Position numbers and translations under genes: made by a program | Assembly: GCA_014380965.1 (NCBI GenBank) | Contig: JACMIV010000286.1 | Coordinates: forward strand, 1 to 6,146 | From: Rhizobiaceae bacterium | GTDB taxonomy: Bacteria; Pseudomonadota; Alphaproteobacteria; Rhizobiales; Rhizobiaceae | Reading direction: 5' to 3' | DNA: 6,146 nucleotides | In this document: positions 1 to 5,952 of the stretch, in pieces | Numbering within the stretch: the first letter of the stretch is position 1 | How the letters are laid out: each line of letters starts with the position of its first letter | The notes under the pieces: generated by a model | Database searches by the model: none | The model's input: only the letters and a program-made list of their open reading frames with translations | Told to the model about the DNA's origin: nothing

Positions 1-223
1 GCTCCCGCGCGTCCTGCCGATAGCGCATGAGCCGGATGCGGTAGGCCTTGCGCGAGAGTTCGTCGGTAGTCCAGGACGGCTCCCAGGGTGTCAGGAAGTC
101 TCGGCTCCGGTGCCGCAGCCGGCGCCAGCTCTCGTAGTCCGCGCCGCGCGGCATCCGAAGAAGGACGCCTTGCCCCTGCATCGTCGGGACGGCAGGGCTG
201 AAGAGGCCGTCGAGCATTCCCAT
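1..223 (-). CDS. RimJ-like GNAT N-acetyltransferase, N-terminal part (cut by window edge)
   Basis: The first 74 codons are present; the rest lies beyond base 1. GNAT enzymes of the RimJ/RimL group transfer acetyl from acetyl-CoA to protein N-termini (RimJ acts on ribosomal protein S5) or to small amines, in the cytoplasm. Visible here is the typical N-terminal strand and helix: a VLLRMP strand near residues 20-25, then DYESWRRLR (29-37), SRDFLTPWEP (40-49) and an arginine-rich RIRLMRYR segment (62-69). The FLxPWEP block is a recognisable RimJ-subfamily signature. The acetyl-CoA-binding loop is not in the window. The ATG at 223 is chosen because it falls 6 bases after the stop of the M16 gene; a second in-frame ATG sits two codons later. 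No strong ribosome-binding site is seen, so translation is probably coupled to the peptidase gene. The real substrate cannot be read from this fragment. Confidence 0.82.
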   Translation of the reverse strand, partial: MGMLDGLFSPAVPTMQGQGVLLRMPRGADYESWRRLRHRSRDFLTPWEPSWTTDELSRKAYRIRLMRYRQDARE

Positions 224-229
224 CTGACT

Positions 230-1546
230 CTAGTGATGCGCGGCGGACCGAACGCCCTCTAAACCGGTGCGGCCGGAAAGCTGCGTTCCGATGTCCTCAA
301 GACTGGCCAGCGGTGCGATCGGGCCGATCGCGGCGAGCGTCGGCGTCCGGCCGACGAAGGTCCGCTCGGCGAGATCGGAAAGGCGCTCGGGCGTGATCGC
401 CGAGAGCCGGTCGAGCAGCTCGGCATTCGAGATCGTCGCGCCGTTGAAGAGAAGCTGGCGCGCGATCTGGCCGGCTCGCGAGGCGGGGCTCTCCTGGCTC
501 ATCATGAGGCTTGCGCGCATCTGCGCCCGGGCGCGTGTCACCTCTTCCGGCCGGATGCCTTGCGCCGCCTTCATCAACTCGTCGACGATCACGGGAGCAA
601 GTTCCGCAAGCTGCTCCTCTCCCGTGGCGGCATGGACGCCGAAGATGCCGGAGTCGGAAAAGCTCCAGTGGAAGGCATAGATCGCGTAGCAGAGCCCGCG
701 CGTCTCGCGAATCTCCTGGAAGAGGCGGGACGACATGCCGCCGCCCAGAATCAGCGAGAGCACCTGCGAGGCATAGAAGTCGCGGGCATAGTAAGGCTTG
801 CCCTCGAAGCCGAGGACGAGTTGCGCGTCCATGAGGTCGCGCGTCTGGCGAAATTCACCTCCGGTATAGGCGGCGGTGGCGCGTGGAATACCAGCGACGG
901 CGCTGCCGGGCGGCATCGACCCGAAGGCGCCCGAGACCCGCGCCACGATGTCGGCATGCGACACCGCGCCGGCGGCCGAGATGATCATGCGGTCCGGGGT
1001 GTAGTGCCGGGAAAGGTAGGCGCGCAGGCGCTTCGGCGTGAAGGATTTCACCGTCTTGCGCGTCCCGAGGATCGGCCGGCCGATGATCTGGCCGCGGAAG
1101 GCGGTCTCCTGGAAATGGTCGAAGACGATGTCGTCGGGCGTGTCCTCGGCCGCGCCGATCTCCTGGAGGATCACCTGCTGCTCGCGTTCGAGCTCGGCCT
1201 CGTCGAAGTTGGAATCGACGAGGATGTCGGTCAGGATATCGAGCGCCAGCGGCACGTCCTCCTTGAGGACGCGGGCGTAGTAGGACGTCGTCTCGACCGA
1301 TGTCGCCGCGTTCAGCTCGCCGCCGACGTCCTCGATCTGTTCGGCGATCTGGCGCGCGGTCCGGCTCGACGTTCCCTTGAAGGCCATGTGCTCGAGGAGA
1401 TGGGCGATCCCATGCTCGTTCTCGGCCTCGTCGCGCGCGCCGGCTTTGACCCAGATCCCGAGCGCCGCGCTTTCGAGGTTCGGCATGTGCTCGGTCGCGA
1501 TGGTCAGCCCGTTGGAGAGCCGGGTGATCTCGACATCGACGCTCAT
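230..1546 (-). CDS. M16 family zinc metallopeptidase (processing-peptidase-like)
   Basis: A 438-residue single-repeat M16B peptidase, the usual length for bacterial relatives of the mitochondrial processing peptidase beta subunit. The inverted zinc motif HLLEH is at residues 49-53 (His49 and His53 as ligands, Glu52 as catalytic base). Glu129, 76 residues after His53, is the expected third ligand. The C-terminal half has the glycine-rich GGGMSSRLF (268-276) and RGLCY with the Arg283/Tyr287 pair that helps bind substrate in this family, so both halves look intact and active. No signal peptide is seen, so it is probably cytoplasmic. The ATG at 1546 overlaps the thrC stop as ATGA, and a GGAG lies 7 bases upstream (1557-1554), supporting this start and translational coupling to thrC. 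M16B enzymes usually degrade or trim peptides; the substrate here is unknown. The position after thrC is, from memory, common in Rhizobiales. Confidence 0.95.
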   Translation of the reverse strand: MSVDVEITRLSNGLTIATEHMPNLESAALGIWVKAGARDEAENEHGIAHLLEHMAFKGTSSRTARQIAEQIEDVGGELNAATSVETTSYYARVLKEDVPLALDILTDILVDSNFDEAELEREQQVILQEIGAAEDTPDDIVFDHFQETAFRGQIIGRPILGTRKTVKSFTPKRLRAYLSRHYTPDRMIISAAGAVSHADIVARVSGAFGSMPPGSAVAGIPRATAAYTGGEFRQTRDLMDAQLVLGFEGKPYYARDFYASQVLSLILGGGMSSRLFQEIRETRGLCYAIYAFHWSFSDSGIFGVHAATGEEQLAELAPVIVDELMKAAQGIRPEEVTRARAQMRASLMMSQESPASRAGQIARQLLFNGATISNAELLDRLSAITPERLSDLAERTFVGRTPTLAAIGPIAPLASLEDIGTQLSGRTGLEGVRSAAHH

Positions 1547-2952
1547 GCGGACGCTCCGGTCGTAACGGCGCTGCTGCGCCCGGTGATGTAGGCCTCGACG
1601 GCCTTGAGGTCGTTGGGAAGGCTGTCGAACACTTCCAGCCTTTCCATGAGATCGCCATGCGCCGGCGGCAGCTCGGGCCAGACGCCGGAGGCCTTCCTGA
1701 CGGCGTCCGGAAACTTCGACGGATGCGCGGTGCCGAGCGTCACCATGGGACTGTCGCCAAACTGTTTCGCCGCGACGTTGACGCCGACGGCAGTGTGCGG
1801 ATCGAGGAGATAGCCGGTGCTGGTGAAGATTTCCTGGATCGTCGCTTCCGTCTCGGCTTCTCCGGTCCTCGCCGCGACGAACTCGGACACGATCGCGGCA
1901 CGCGTCTCCTCCGGCAGCGCGAAGCTTCCGGACTGGGCAAGCTGCTGCATCAGGCGCCGAACGCCGTCGCCGTCGCGCCCGCCAGCCTCGAAAAGCAGTC
2001 GCTCGAAGTTGGACGAGATCTGGATGTCCATCGAGGGCGACATGGTCGCGTGGACGCCCGTCATCTCGTAGCGCCCGGTTTCCATCGTGCGTGCCAGGAT
2101 GTCGTTTTCGTTCGTCGCTATCACGAGCCGGTCGATGGGAAGACCCATGCGCTTGGCCGCATATCCGGCGAAGATGTCGCCGAAATTACCGGTCGGCACC
2201 GTGAACGAGACGGGCTGATCCGGTCCGCCGAGGCTCGCTGCGGCCGTGAAGTAATAGACGATCTGGGCCATGATGCGGGCCCAGTTGATCGAGTTGACGC
2301 CCGATAGCTTGGTCTCTTCACGAAATCGCAGATCGTTGAACATCGCCTTGATGAGCGCCTGGCAGTCGTCGAACGTGCCATCGATCGCGATGGCACGAAC
2401 GTTGCTCGCGCCCGAGGTCGTCATCTGCCGCTGCTGGACGGGGGAGACCCGGCCTTTCGGAAAGAGGATGAAGATGTCGGTCCGCTGGCTTGCCGCAAAG
2501 GCTGAAATGGCCGCTCCGCCCGTGTCGCCGGAGGTGGCGCCGACGATCGTCGCCCGGCCCCCGCGCTCGGCAAGGACATGGTCCATCAGACGCGCGAGCA
2601 GCTGCATCGCGATGTCTTTGAAGGCAAGGGTCGGACCGTGGAAGAGTTCGAGCACGAAATGGCGCGGCCCGAGCTGGACGAGGGGCGCGACGGCCGGATG
2701 CCGGAACGTCGCGTAGGCCTCGTCCACCATGCGCTTCAGGTCGTTTTCGGCGATGTCGGTCCCGACGAAGGGATGAAGCACCCGCAGCGCCACTTCCGCA
2801 TAGGGCCGCCCCCTGAAGCCGCGAATTTCCTCGGCCGAGATCTGCGGCCATTCCCGCGGAACGTAGAGGCCGCCGTCGGTGGCGAGGCCCGCAAGGAGCA
2901 CGTCGGAAAAGCCGAGGACAGGAGCCTCGCCCCGGGAACTCACATATTGCAC
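1543..2952 (-). CDS. thrC: Threonine synthase
   Basis: ThrC is the PLP enzyme that converts O-phosphohomoserine to threonine and phosphate, the last step of threonine synthesis, in the cytoplasm. The 469-residue product has the expected size. Family marks, numbered from the GTG start, are: YVSSRGEAPVLGF at the N-terminus (residues 3-15); GPTLAFKDIAMQL (about 106-118) with Lys112 as the PLP Schiff-base lysine; GATSGDTGGAAI (138-149), the phosphate-binding loop; PTGNFGDIFAGY in the middle; and GTAHPSKF near the C-terminus. The frame stays open for 26 more codons to an ATG at 3030, but that extension is unlike known ThrC. GTG at 2952 has a GGAG 5 bases upstream (2961-2958) and gives the conserved VQYVS start. 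The gene heads a tight minus-strand cluster with the M16 peptidase and a GNAT enzyme. Confidence 0.97.
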   Translation of the reverse strand: MQYVSSRGEAPVLGFSDVLLAGLATDGGLYVPREWPQISAEEIRGFRGRPYAEVALRVLHPFVGTDIAENDLKRMVDEAYATFRHPAVAPLVQLGPRHFVLELFHGPTLAFKDIAMQLLARLMDHVLAERGGRATIVGATSGDTGGAAISAFAASQRTDIFILFPKGRVSPVQQRQMTTSGASNVRAIAIDGTFDDCQALIKAMFNDLRFREETKLSGVNSINWARIMAQIVYYFTAAASLGGPDQPVSFTVPTGNFGDIFAGYAAKRMGLPIDRLVIATNENDILARTMETGRYEMTGVHATMSPSMDIQISSNFERLLFEAGGRDGDGVRRLMQQLAQSGSFALPEETRAAIVSEFVAARTGEAETEATIQEIFTSTGYLLDPHTAVGVNVAAKQFGDSPMVTLGTAHPSKFPDAVRKASGVWPELPPAHGDLMERLEVFDSLPNDLKAVEAYITGRSSAVTTGASA

Positions 2953-2957
2953 GTCGT

Positions 2958-2961
2958 CTCC
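2958..2961 (-). promoter_or_regulatory. Ribosome-binding site that fixes the GTG start of thrC
   Basis: The minus strand reads GGAG-ACGAC-GTG, an ideal 5-base spacing. A second GGGAG lies just upstream (2967-2963). No comparable site was noted before the more upstream ATG at 3030. Together with the conserved VQYVSSRGEAP start, this settles the start codon. Confidence 0.7.
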
Positions 2962-3129
2962 ACTCCCGAAGCAATCTGCGGGGTCTTTGAACATTCGCCG
3001 CCCTGCGCACCGGCCGGCCGGACTTTGCACCGCTCGGGCCCGGCCTCAGTCACCGCCCCGCCTTCTACGCTCATGTGGACAGGACGCTCGGAATTTTTCC
3101 GGCCCGTCGCCTAATCGCAGAAGGGCTGA

Positions 3130-3135
3130 TATAGA
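3130..3135 (+). promoter_or_regulatory. Possible -10 element (TATAGA) of the lipoprotein gene
   Basis: TATAGA matches four of six positions of the sigma-70 -10 consensus and sits 32 bases before the ATG at 3168. The hexamer 17 bases upstream (TCGCCT, 3107-3112) is a poor -35. The core GATATAG is nearly self-complementary, so the minus strand also reads CTATATC and could serve thrC. This is a weak call from spacing and AT content only. Confidence 0.25.
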
Positions 3136-3167
3136 ACGGCCCGCCACAGTAAGGGAAGAAGCGTCGG

Positions 3168-3692
3168 ATGCATATGTTGACAGCCGCCCGTATCGCAAGT
3201 CTCGCCGCCGTCGCCCTCATCTCCGCCTGTACCTCGAATTCGGACTCGAGCGCCGTTCTCGACGGTGCGCCGCCGCGCATGGCTTCGAGCGAGGCGGAGG
3301 GCCGGATTCCCGACTACTGCCCCAACGTCTCCCTGCGGGAGGGCACGTCGATCCTGCGCAAAGGCGAGGGCGACGCGTTGCAATACGTCGCCTCCATCGT
3401 CTCGACCAGCCGCGAATGCCGCGTCCTCAACGGGGAACTGCGAATGAAGGTCGGCATCGCAGGCCGCGTCGTGTCCGGCCCTGCCGTGGTCGCGGGAGAG
3501 GTCGGCCTGCCGCTCCGCATCGCGATCCTGCAGGGAACGGACGTTCTCTACTCGCGCCAGGGTTCGGCCGCCGTCACGCTCGGTGCGGGTGCGCAGCAGT
3601 TCGTCTACGTCGATCAGGAGATTGTCGTCCCCGAGCCGCCGGGCCGCGTCCTGTCGGTCTATGCCGGCTTCGACGAAGGCCCGCAGCGCTGA
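3168..3692 (+). CDS. Small conserved-looking lipoprotein of unknown function
   Basis: A 174-residue product. Its N-terminus is a lipoprotein signal: short polar start, hydrophobic stretch IASLAAVALISA (residues 9-20), then Cys21 in the lipobox ISAC. It should be lipid-modified and anchored on the periplasmic face of a membrane. The residues after Cys21 (TSN) lack the Asp that signals inner-membrane retention in enterobacteria, so outer-membrane sorting is possible. A low-complexity Ser/Ala-rich linker (22-45) precedes a beta-rich domain with YCPNVSLREGTS (50-61), SRECRV (81-86), GIAGRVVSGP (96-105) and QFVYVDQEIVVPEP (144-157). Cys51 and Cys84 could form a disulfide. I recognise this as resembling uncharacterised lipoproteins of Rhizobiales but know no function. 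The ATG at 3168 has AAGGGA at 3151-3156; an ATG two codons later is an alternative. It is transcribed away from thrC and converges with the DUF4056-like gene. Confidence 0.88.
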   Translation: MHMLTAARIASLAAVALISACTSNSDSSAVLDGAPPRMASSEAEGRIPDYCPNVSLREGTSILRKGEGDALQYVASIVSTSRECRVLNGELRMKVGIAGRVVSGPAVVAGEVGLPLRIAILQGTDVLYSRQGSAAVTLGAGAQQFVYVDQEIVVPEPPGRVLSVYAGFDEGPQR

Positions 3693-3705
3693 CGGCCTTC
3701 CGTCA
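3690..3705. repeat. Hairpin spanning the stop codons of two convergent genes
   Basis: TGACGG-CCTT-CCGTCA forms a perfect 6-bp stem with a 4-base loop. The left arm begins with the TGA stop of the lipoprotein gene, and the right arm ends with the reverse complement of the TGA stop of the convergent minus-strand gene. It could slow or end transcription from both sides, but there is no T-run on either strand and the stem is short, so it is not a standard intrinsic terminator. No better terminator is seen between the two genes. Confidence 0.45.
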
Positions 3706-4542
3706 CTCCGGATGCAGCCGGATGAAGTTCGCGCCGTAGGTCGCGGGCGGGATGCGGCGGAACTCCCGCGGAAACGTCTTCGGCTGTCCGGTGCAGTCGT
3801 CGACGGACTGTCCGTTCGGCCCTGGGCGTCCGGTGTTTTCGGACAGGATCGGAGTGAACGAGCGGTTCTTGTTGTTGCCGACCGCCCCGTCCCGGTTCCA
3901 GATGGCGACGGCCGTCGCCTCGCTCACCGGATGGGCGAGCCTCAGCGCCTCAGCGCGCGTCATCTCCCCGACGCCGACGTAGAAGCCGACGAGGTTCGAG
4001 ACGAGATCCTCCTGCGAAAAGCCGCTGTCGAACGACTTGCCCCGGATCGCGTCTGAAAGCTTGTCGGCGATGCCCCACGCTTCGAGCGAGAGCTGGAAAG
4101 CTTCGAAACGGTAGCTCGCCATCACGAAGATCGAAAGCGCCACCGACTTCGCCATCGGGTCGGCGAGGTGGTGGCGGACGAGAAAGCTGTCCTTCGTGCC
4201 GCCGGTGAAGGGCTGGTCCATTTCGATCGTGACCCGGAACCCCGTCGATCCGTCCGGCAGCCTCGCCCGCTTGTCGTCCCGCATCGCCTTCAGAACCTCG
4301 GGCGTGTAATGCAGCGCGTGGAAATCCGGCGGATAATCGTACCAGAAGGACTGCCGGGCATCCGGTCCGCCCTGCTCGATCTGCCGCCACAGATTGGCGG
4401 CTCCCACGAAGCGCTCGCGCTTGTTGTAGGGGTTCATGTGGCCGAGATCGAGCCAGCCGGCATTGCATGTGTAGATCAGCCCGTAGTCGGCGGTGCTGCC
4501 GAGACGCTCGTAGCCGGTCTTGATGTCGGAAAAGGTGCTCAT
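3703..4542 (-). CDS. DUF4056-like protein of unknown function
   Basis: A 279-residue product. The N-terminal GLIYTCNAGWLDLGHMN (residues 21-37) and the mid-protein FSQEDLVSNLVGFYVG (175-190) recall the uncharacterised DUF4056 family, in which a YTC-x-GxxDxxH-type block and an EDL-x-SN block are, from memory, characteristic. Cys26, His35 and the Glu178/Asp179 pair are candidate functional residues. Other features are a hydrophobic helix ALSIFVMASYRFEAF (135-149) and a polar C-terminus. No signal peptide is visible from this start. The ATG at 4542 overlaps the stop of the upstream gene as ATGA, and a GGGA lies 7 bases upstream, so the two genes are translationally coupled. The frame remains open far upstream through the two neighbouring genes, but that part has only shadow composition. 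The family assignment is from motif memory and is moderate; no enzymatic role can be stated. Confidence 0.85.
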   Translation of the reverse strand: MSTFSDIKTGYERLGSTADYGLIYTCNAGWLDLGHMNPYNKRERFVGAANLWRQIEQGGPDARQSFWYDYPPDFHALHYTPEVLKAMRDDKRARLPDGSTGFRVTIEMDQPFTGGTKDSFLVRHHLADPMAKSVALSIFVMASYRFEAFQLSLEAWGIADKLSDAIRGKSFDSGFSQEDLVSNLVGFYVGVGEMTRAEALRLAHPVSEATAVAIWNRDGAVGNNKNRSFTPILSENTGRPGPNGQSVDDCTGQPKTFPREFRRIPPATYGANFIRLHPE

Positions 4543-5000
4543 GGGTCGTTCCCGAGGGAGGTGATGCTGACGGGCAGGCAGGCGGAGCCCTGGAAAGGCT
4601 CGGGCGTGCCGATCTGAAGCCGGAAATTCTCGGTGGGGCTTGCCGCCTCGCACCCTTCCGCGAAGAGAACGCCGCCGTCTTCGGAAAGCCGGCACCGGCC
4701 CGTCCTCGCGAAGGCCCGATAGACGTCGGCGAGAGCGTCCGCCGACAGCCGCGTCTCGAATCGGACTTCCGAGAATGACAGCTTCGCCCCGTCCGGACCT
4801 GTATGGCCGTAGCGCGGCGTGCCGCAGGCCTCGGGCACCGGTAGGAGCTTCATCGCGCCGGGGATGCCGAGGAGGTAGGCAAGGCTGCCCGGCAACGCAT
4901 CGTTCGGATCCCATGTCGCGCTGACATAGATCGCGCCGGCAAGCGGGACAGCCACGGAAAACGCGGCGATCGTCAGTAGCCATCGCTTGAGAGGTCGCAT
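4539..5000 (-). CDS. Small membrane-anchored or exported protein of unknown function
   Basis: A 153-residue product. It starts MRPLKRWLL, followed by a hydrophobic segment LLTIAAFSVAVPLAGAIYV (residues 8-26), so it is a signal peptide or an N-terminal anchor with the rest in the periplasm. The mature part has four cysteines (59, 103, 117, 141), which suits two disulfides in an oxidising compartment, and a GTPRYGHTGPDGAKLSFSEVRFE region (60-82). I recognise no family. The ATG at 5000 is chosen because the positively charged residues sit directly before the hydrophobic segment and GGGAAG lies just upstream. The frame could extend to a TTG at 5060, which would put 20 polar residues before the signal; this is less likely. 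Its stop overlaps the start of the DUF4056-like gene by 4 bases, and the pair probably works together. The HAD gene ends 69 bases upstream. Confidence 0.82.
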   Translation of the reverse strand: MRPLKRWLLTIAAFSVAVPLAGAIYVSATWDPNDALPGSLAYLLGIPGAMKLLPVPEACGTPRYGHTGPDGAKLSFSEVRFETRLSADALADVYRAFARTGRCRLSEDGGVLFAEGCEAASPTENFRLQIGTPEPFQGSACLPVSITSLGNDP

Positions 5001-5031
5001 GGTCTTCCCGCTGGTCGAAGGGCCGCTGCGA

Positions 5032-5060
5032 GTTGTAGCGGCGTTCGCGCGACTCTCCAA
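5032..5060 (-). promoter_or_regulatory. Possible internal promoter before the small exported-protein gene
   Basis: On the minus strand TTGGAG (5060-5055) and TACAAC (5037-5032) are separated by exactly 17 bases, each matching four of six sigma-70 consensus positions. They lie in the 69-base gap after the HAD gene and would start RNA about 25 bases before the ATG at 5000. Weak hexamers arise by chance often enough that this stays tentative. Confidence 0.3.
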
Positions 5061-5069
5061 GCGGCCGCG

Positions 5070-5756
5070 TTAGTCTTCGCTCCATGCCTCCAGCGCGGCG
5101 ATCACGGCCGGATAGTCCTTGAGGCGGCTGATCACGGTTTCCGCGCCGGCTTCGCTCAGCGCCTCGGCATGGCCGGGATAGGTATGCGTGCCCCCGGTGA
5201 AGCCAACGACCCGGCATCCCGCGGCTGCGGCGGCAGTCACGCCGTGGACGGAGTCCTCGATGACGACGGCTTCGCGCGGGGTGACCCCGAAGGCCTTGCA
5301 GGCATGCAGGAAGACGTCGGGCGCGGGCTTGCCTTTGCGGCTGCCGACTTCGCGCGCGGCGTACACGTAGGGCCGGAAGCGGTCCCACAACCCGACGCGG
5401 TCGAGTTCCATCTCGAGCCGCACCGAGCTTGAGTTCGAGCAGATGCAGCGCGGCAGGACGATTTCGTCGAGGATCTCGTGCGCGCCCGCGATCTCCTCGA
5501 GCTCCGCCGCGAGCCTGATGTCGGTCGTCGCCTCGACCTTGTCCGCGAAGTCCTTCGGGAAACGGACGCCGTTTTCTTCCGCGAGGATCTCCAGGATGCG
5601 TGGCAGCGTCAGGCCGGCGAAGCGCTCGGCGAGTTCCTCGGCCTCAAATTCGAAGCCGAACTCCTTCAGCATCTCGGCCTCGACCCGCGCCGCGATGATC
5701 TCGGAGTCGACGAGCACCCCGTCGCAGTCGAAGATGGCAAGCGCAATGGATGGCAT
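5070..5756 (-). CDS. HAD-superfamily phosphatase (beta-phosphoglucomutase/YieH-like)
   Basis: A 228-residue haloacid-dehalogenase-type hydrolase with the four motifs in order. Motif I is FDCDGVLVDSE (residues 9-19) with Asp10 as nucleophile and Asp12 as acid/base. Motif II is the CICSNSS strand, with Ser107. Motif III is Lys143 in GKPAPDVF. Motif IV is VVIEDS, with Glu167 and Asp168 for magnesium. A helical cap sits between motifs I and II, as in subfamily IA enzymes such as phosphoglycolate phosphatase, beta-phosphoglucomutase and YieH (6-phosphogluconate phosphatase). These act on small phosphorylated sugars or acids in the cytoplasm; the substrate here cannot be told. The ATG at 5756 has GGAG 5 bases upstream (5765-5762). 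It is divergent from ccrM, a neighbour arrangement I recall from other Rhizobiales. It heads the minus-strand cluster with the two unknown genes, though a 69-base gap separates them. Confidence 0.94.
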   Translation of the reverse strand: MPSIALAIFDCDGVLVDSEIIAARVEAEMLKEFGFEFEAEELAERFAGLTLPRILEILAEENGVRFPKDFADKVEATTDIRLAAELEEIAGAHEILDEIVLPRCICSNSSSVRLEMELDRVGLWDRFRPYVYAAREVGSRKGKPAPDVFLHACKAFGVTPREAVVIEDSVHGVTAAAAAGCRVVGFTGGTHTYPGHAEALSEAGAETVISRLKDYPAVIAALEAWSED

Positions 5757-5780
5757 AGGGTCTCCGGCGGATCGCGAAGG

Positions 5781-5798
5781 GGAGGGGTCGGCCCCTCC
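5781..5798 (-). repeat. GC-rich stem-loop in the HAD gene leader
   Basis: GGAGGGG at 5781-5787 and CCCCTCC at 5792-5798 pair perfectly (7 bp, loop of 4). On the minus strand it lies in the expected 5' leader of the HAD gene, about 15 bases before its ribosome-binding site. On the plus strand it precedes ccrM. No T-run follows on either strand, so an intrinsic terminator is unlikely; it could affect translation or stability of the HAD message. Confidence 0.45.
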
Positions 5799-5882
5799 GG
5801 CATGATTTGCAAGAGGCGCCGTATAGAGCCCCGCGCGCTCCTCCGATAGATCCTCGGTCGCACCAAGCCCGGGAGGAATTGG

Positions 5883-5890
5883 TTAACCAT
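5883..5890 (+). promoter_or_regulatory. CtrA box (TTAACCAT) upstream of ccrM
   Basis: TTAACCAT is an exact match to the 8-base CtrA half-site known from Caulobacter and other alphaproteobacteria. It lies 82 bases before the ccrM ATG. The full TTAA-N7-TTAA form is not present: the second half is GCTA. CtrA activates ccrM late in the cell cycle in Caulobacter, commonly binding near the -35 region, so this box is well placed to do the same. Confidence 0.6.
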
Positions 5891-5919
5891 GCCGCTACAC
5901 CGATTGTTCACGCCGTTCG

Positions 5920-5927
5920 GTAACCAT
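5920..5927 (+). promoter_or_regulatory. Second CtrA-like half-site (GTAACCAT) upstream of ccrM
   Basis: GTAACCAT differs from TTAACCAT at one base and repeats the first box 37 bases downstream in the same orientation. The shared block is longer than the box (GTTAACCATG and GGTAACCATG). It could be a weaker CtrA site or a chance repeat. Confidence 0.4.
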
Positions 5928-5952
5928 GTTGGCGGTGACTTGTTCTGCGTGA

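Larger units (their letters stand above)
2953..3167. other. Divergent intergenic region between thrC and the lipoprotein gene
   Basis: This 215-base gap must hold the promoters for thrC (minus strand) and the lipoprotein (plus strand). It contains a 12-base perfect palindrome CCGGCCGGCCGG at 3010-3021, inside the thrC leader, and an AT-rich patch around 3090-3097 (GGAATTTTTCC at 3090-3100 nearly matches its own reverse complement). A TATA-containing element lies at 3128-3135. I see no clear -35 hexamer, operator, riboswitch or threonine-rich leader peptide. The open frames crossing it on either strand have no family resemblance and are not called as genes. Confidence 0.6.

Noticed and set aside
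560..1591. A 343-residue open frame on the plus strand
   Set aside because: It runs antisense to the M16 peptidase gene and is rich in Arg, Gly and Ala with no recognisable motif, as expected from the complement of GC-rich coding DNA.
855..1658. A 267-residue minus-strand frame across the thrC/M16 junction
   Set aside because: It is a shifted frame of two well-supported genes with arginine-rich composition and no motif.
2578..3114. A 178-residue plus-strand frame reaching into the thrC upstream region
   Set aside because: It is mostly antisense to thrC, has no family resemblance and no clear ribosome-binding site.
3711..3725. Short direct repeat GGATG-CAGCC-GGATG
   Set aside because: A 5-base repeat inside the C-terminal coding end of the DUF4056-like gene is expected by chance.
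2879..3739. A 286-residue plus-strand frame overlapping the lipoprotein gene
   Set aside because: It reads the lipoprotein gene in another frame. The 174-residue frame has a lipobox and sensible composition, while this one is Arg/Pro-rich.
4543..5388. In-frame upstream extension of the DUF4056-like gene, giving a 561-residue frame
   Set aside because: This part overlaps the HAD and small exported-protein genes in another frame, has Arg/Pro/Gly-rich shadow composition, and lacks family features. The ATGA overlap at 4542-4539 marks the real start.
3703..5756. A possible toxin-antitoxin or defence cassette in the unknown genes next to ccrM
   Set aside because: The HAD gene is a standard phosphatase, ccrM is a cell-cycle enzyme rather than part of a restriction system, and neither unknown protein shows nuclease, toxin or antitoxin features. 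No mobile element borders are seen.
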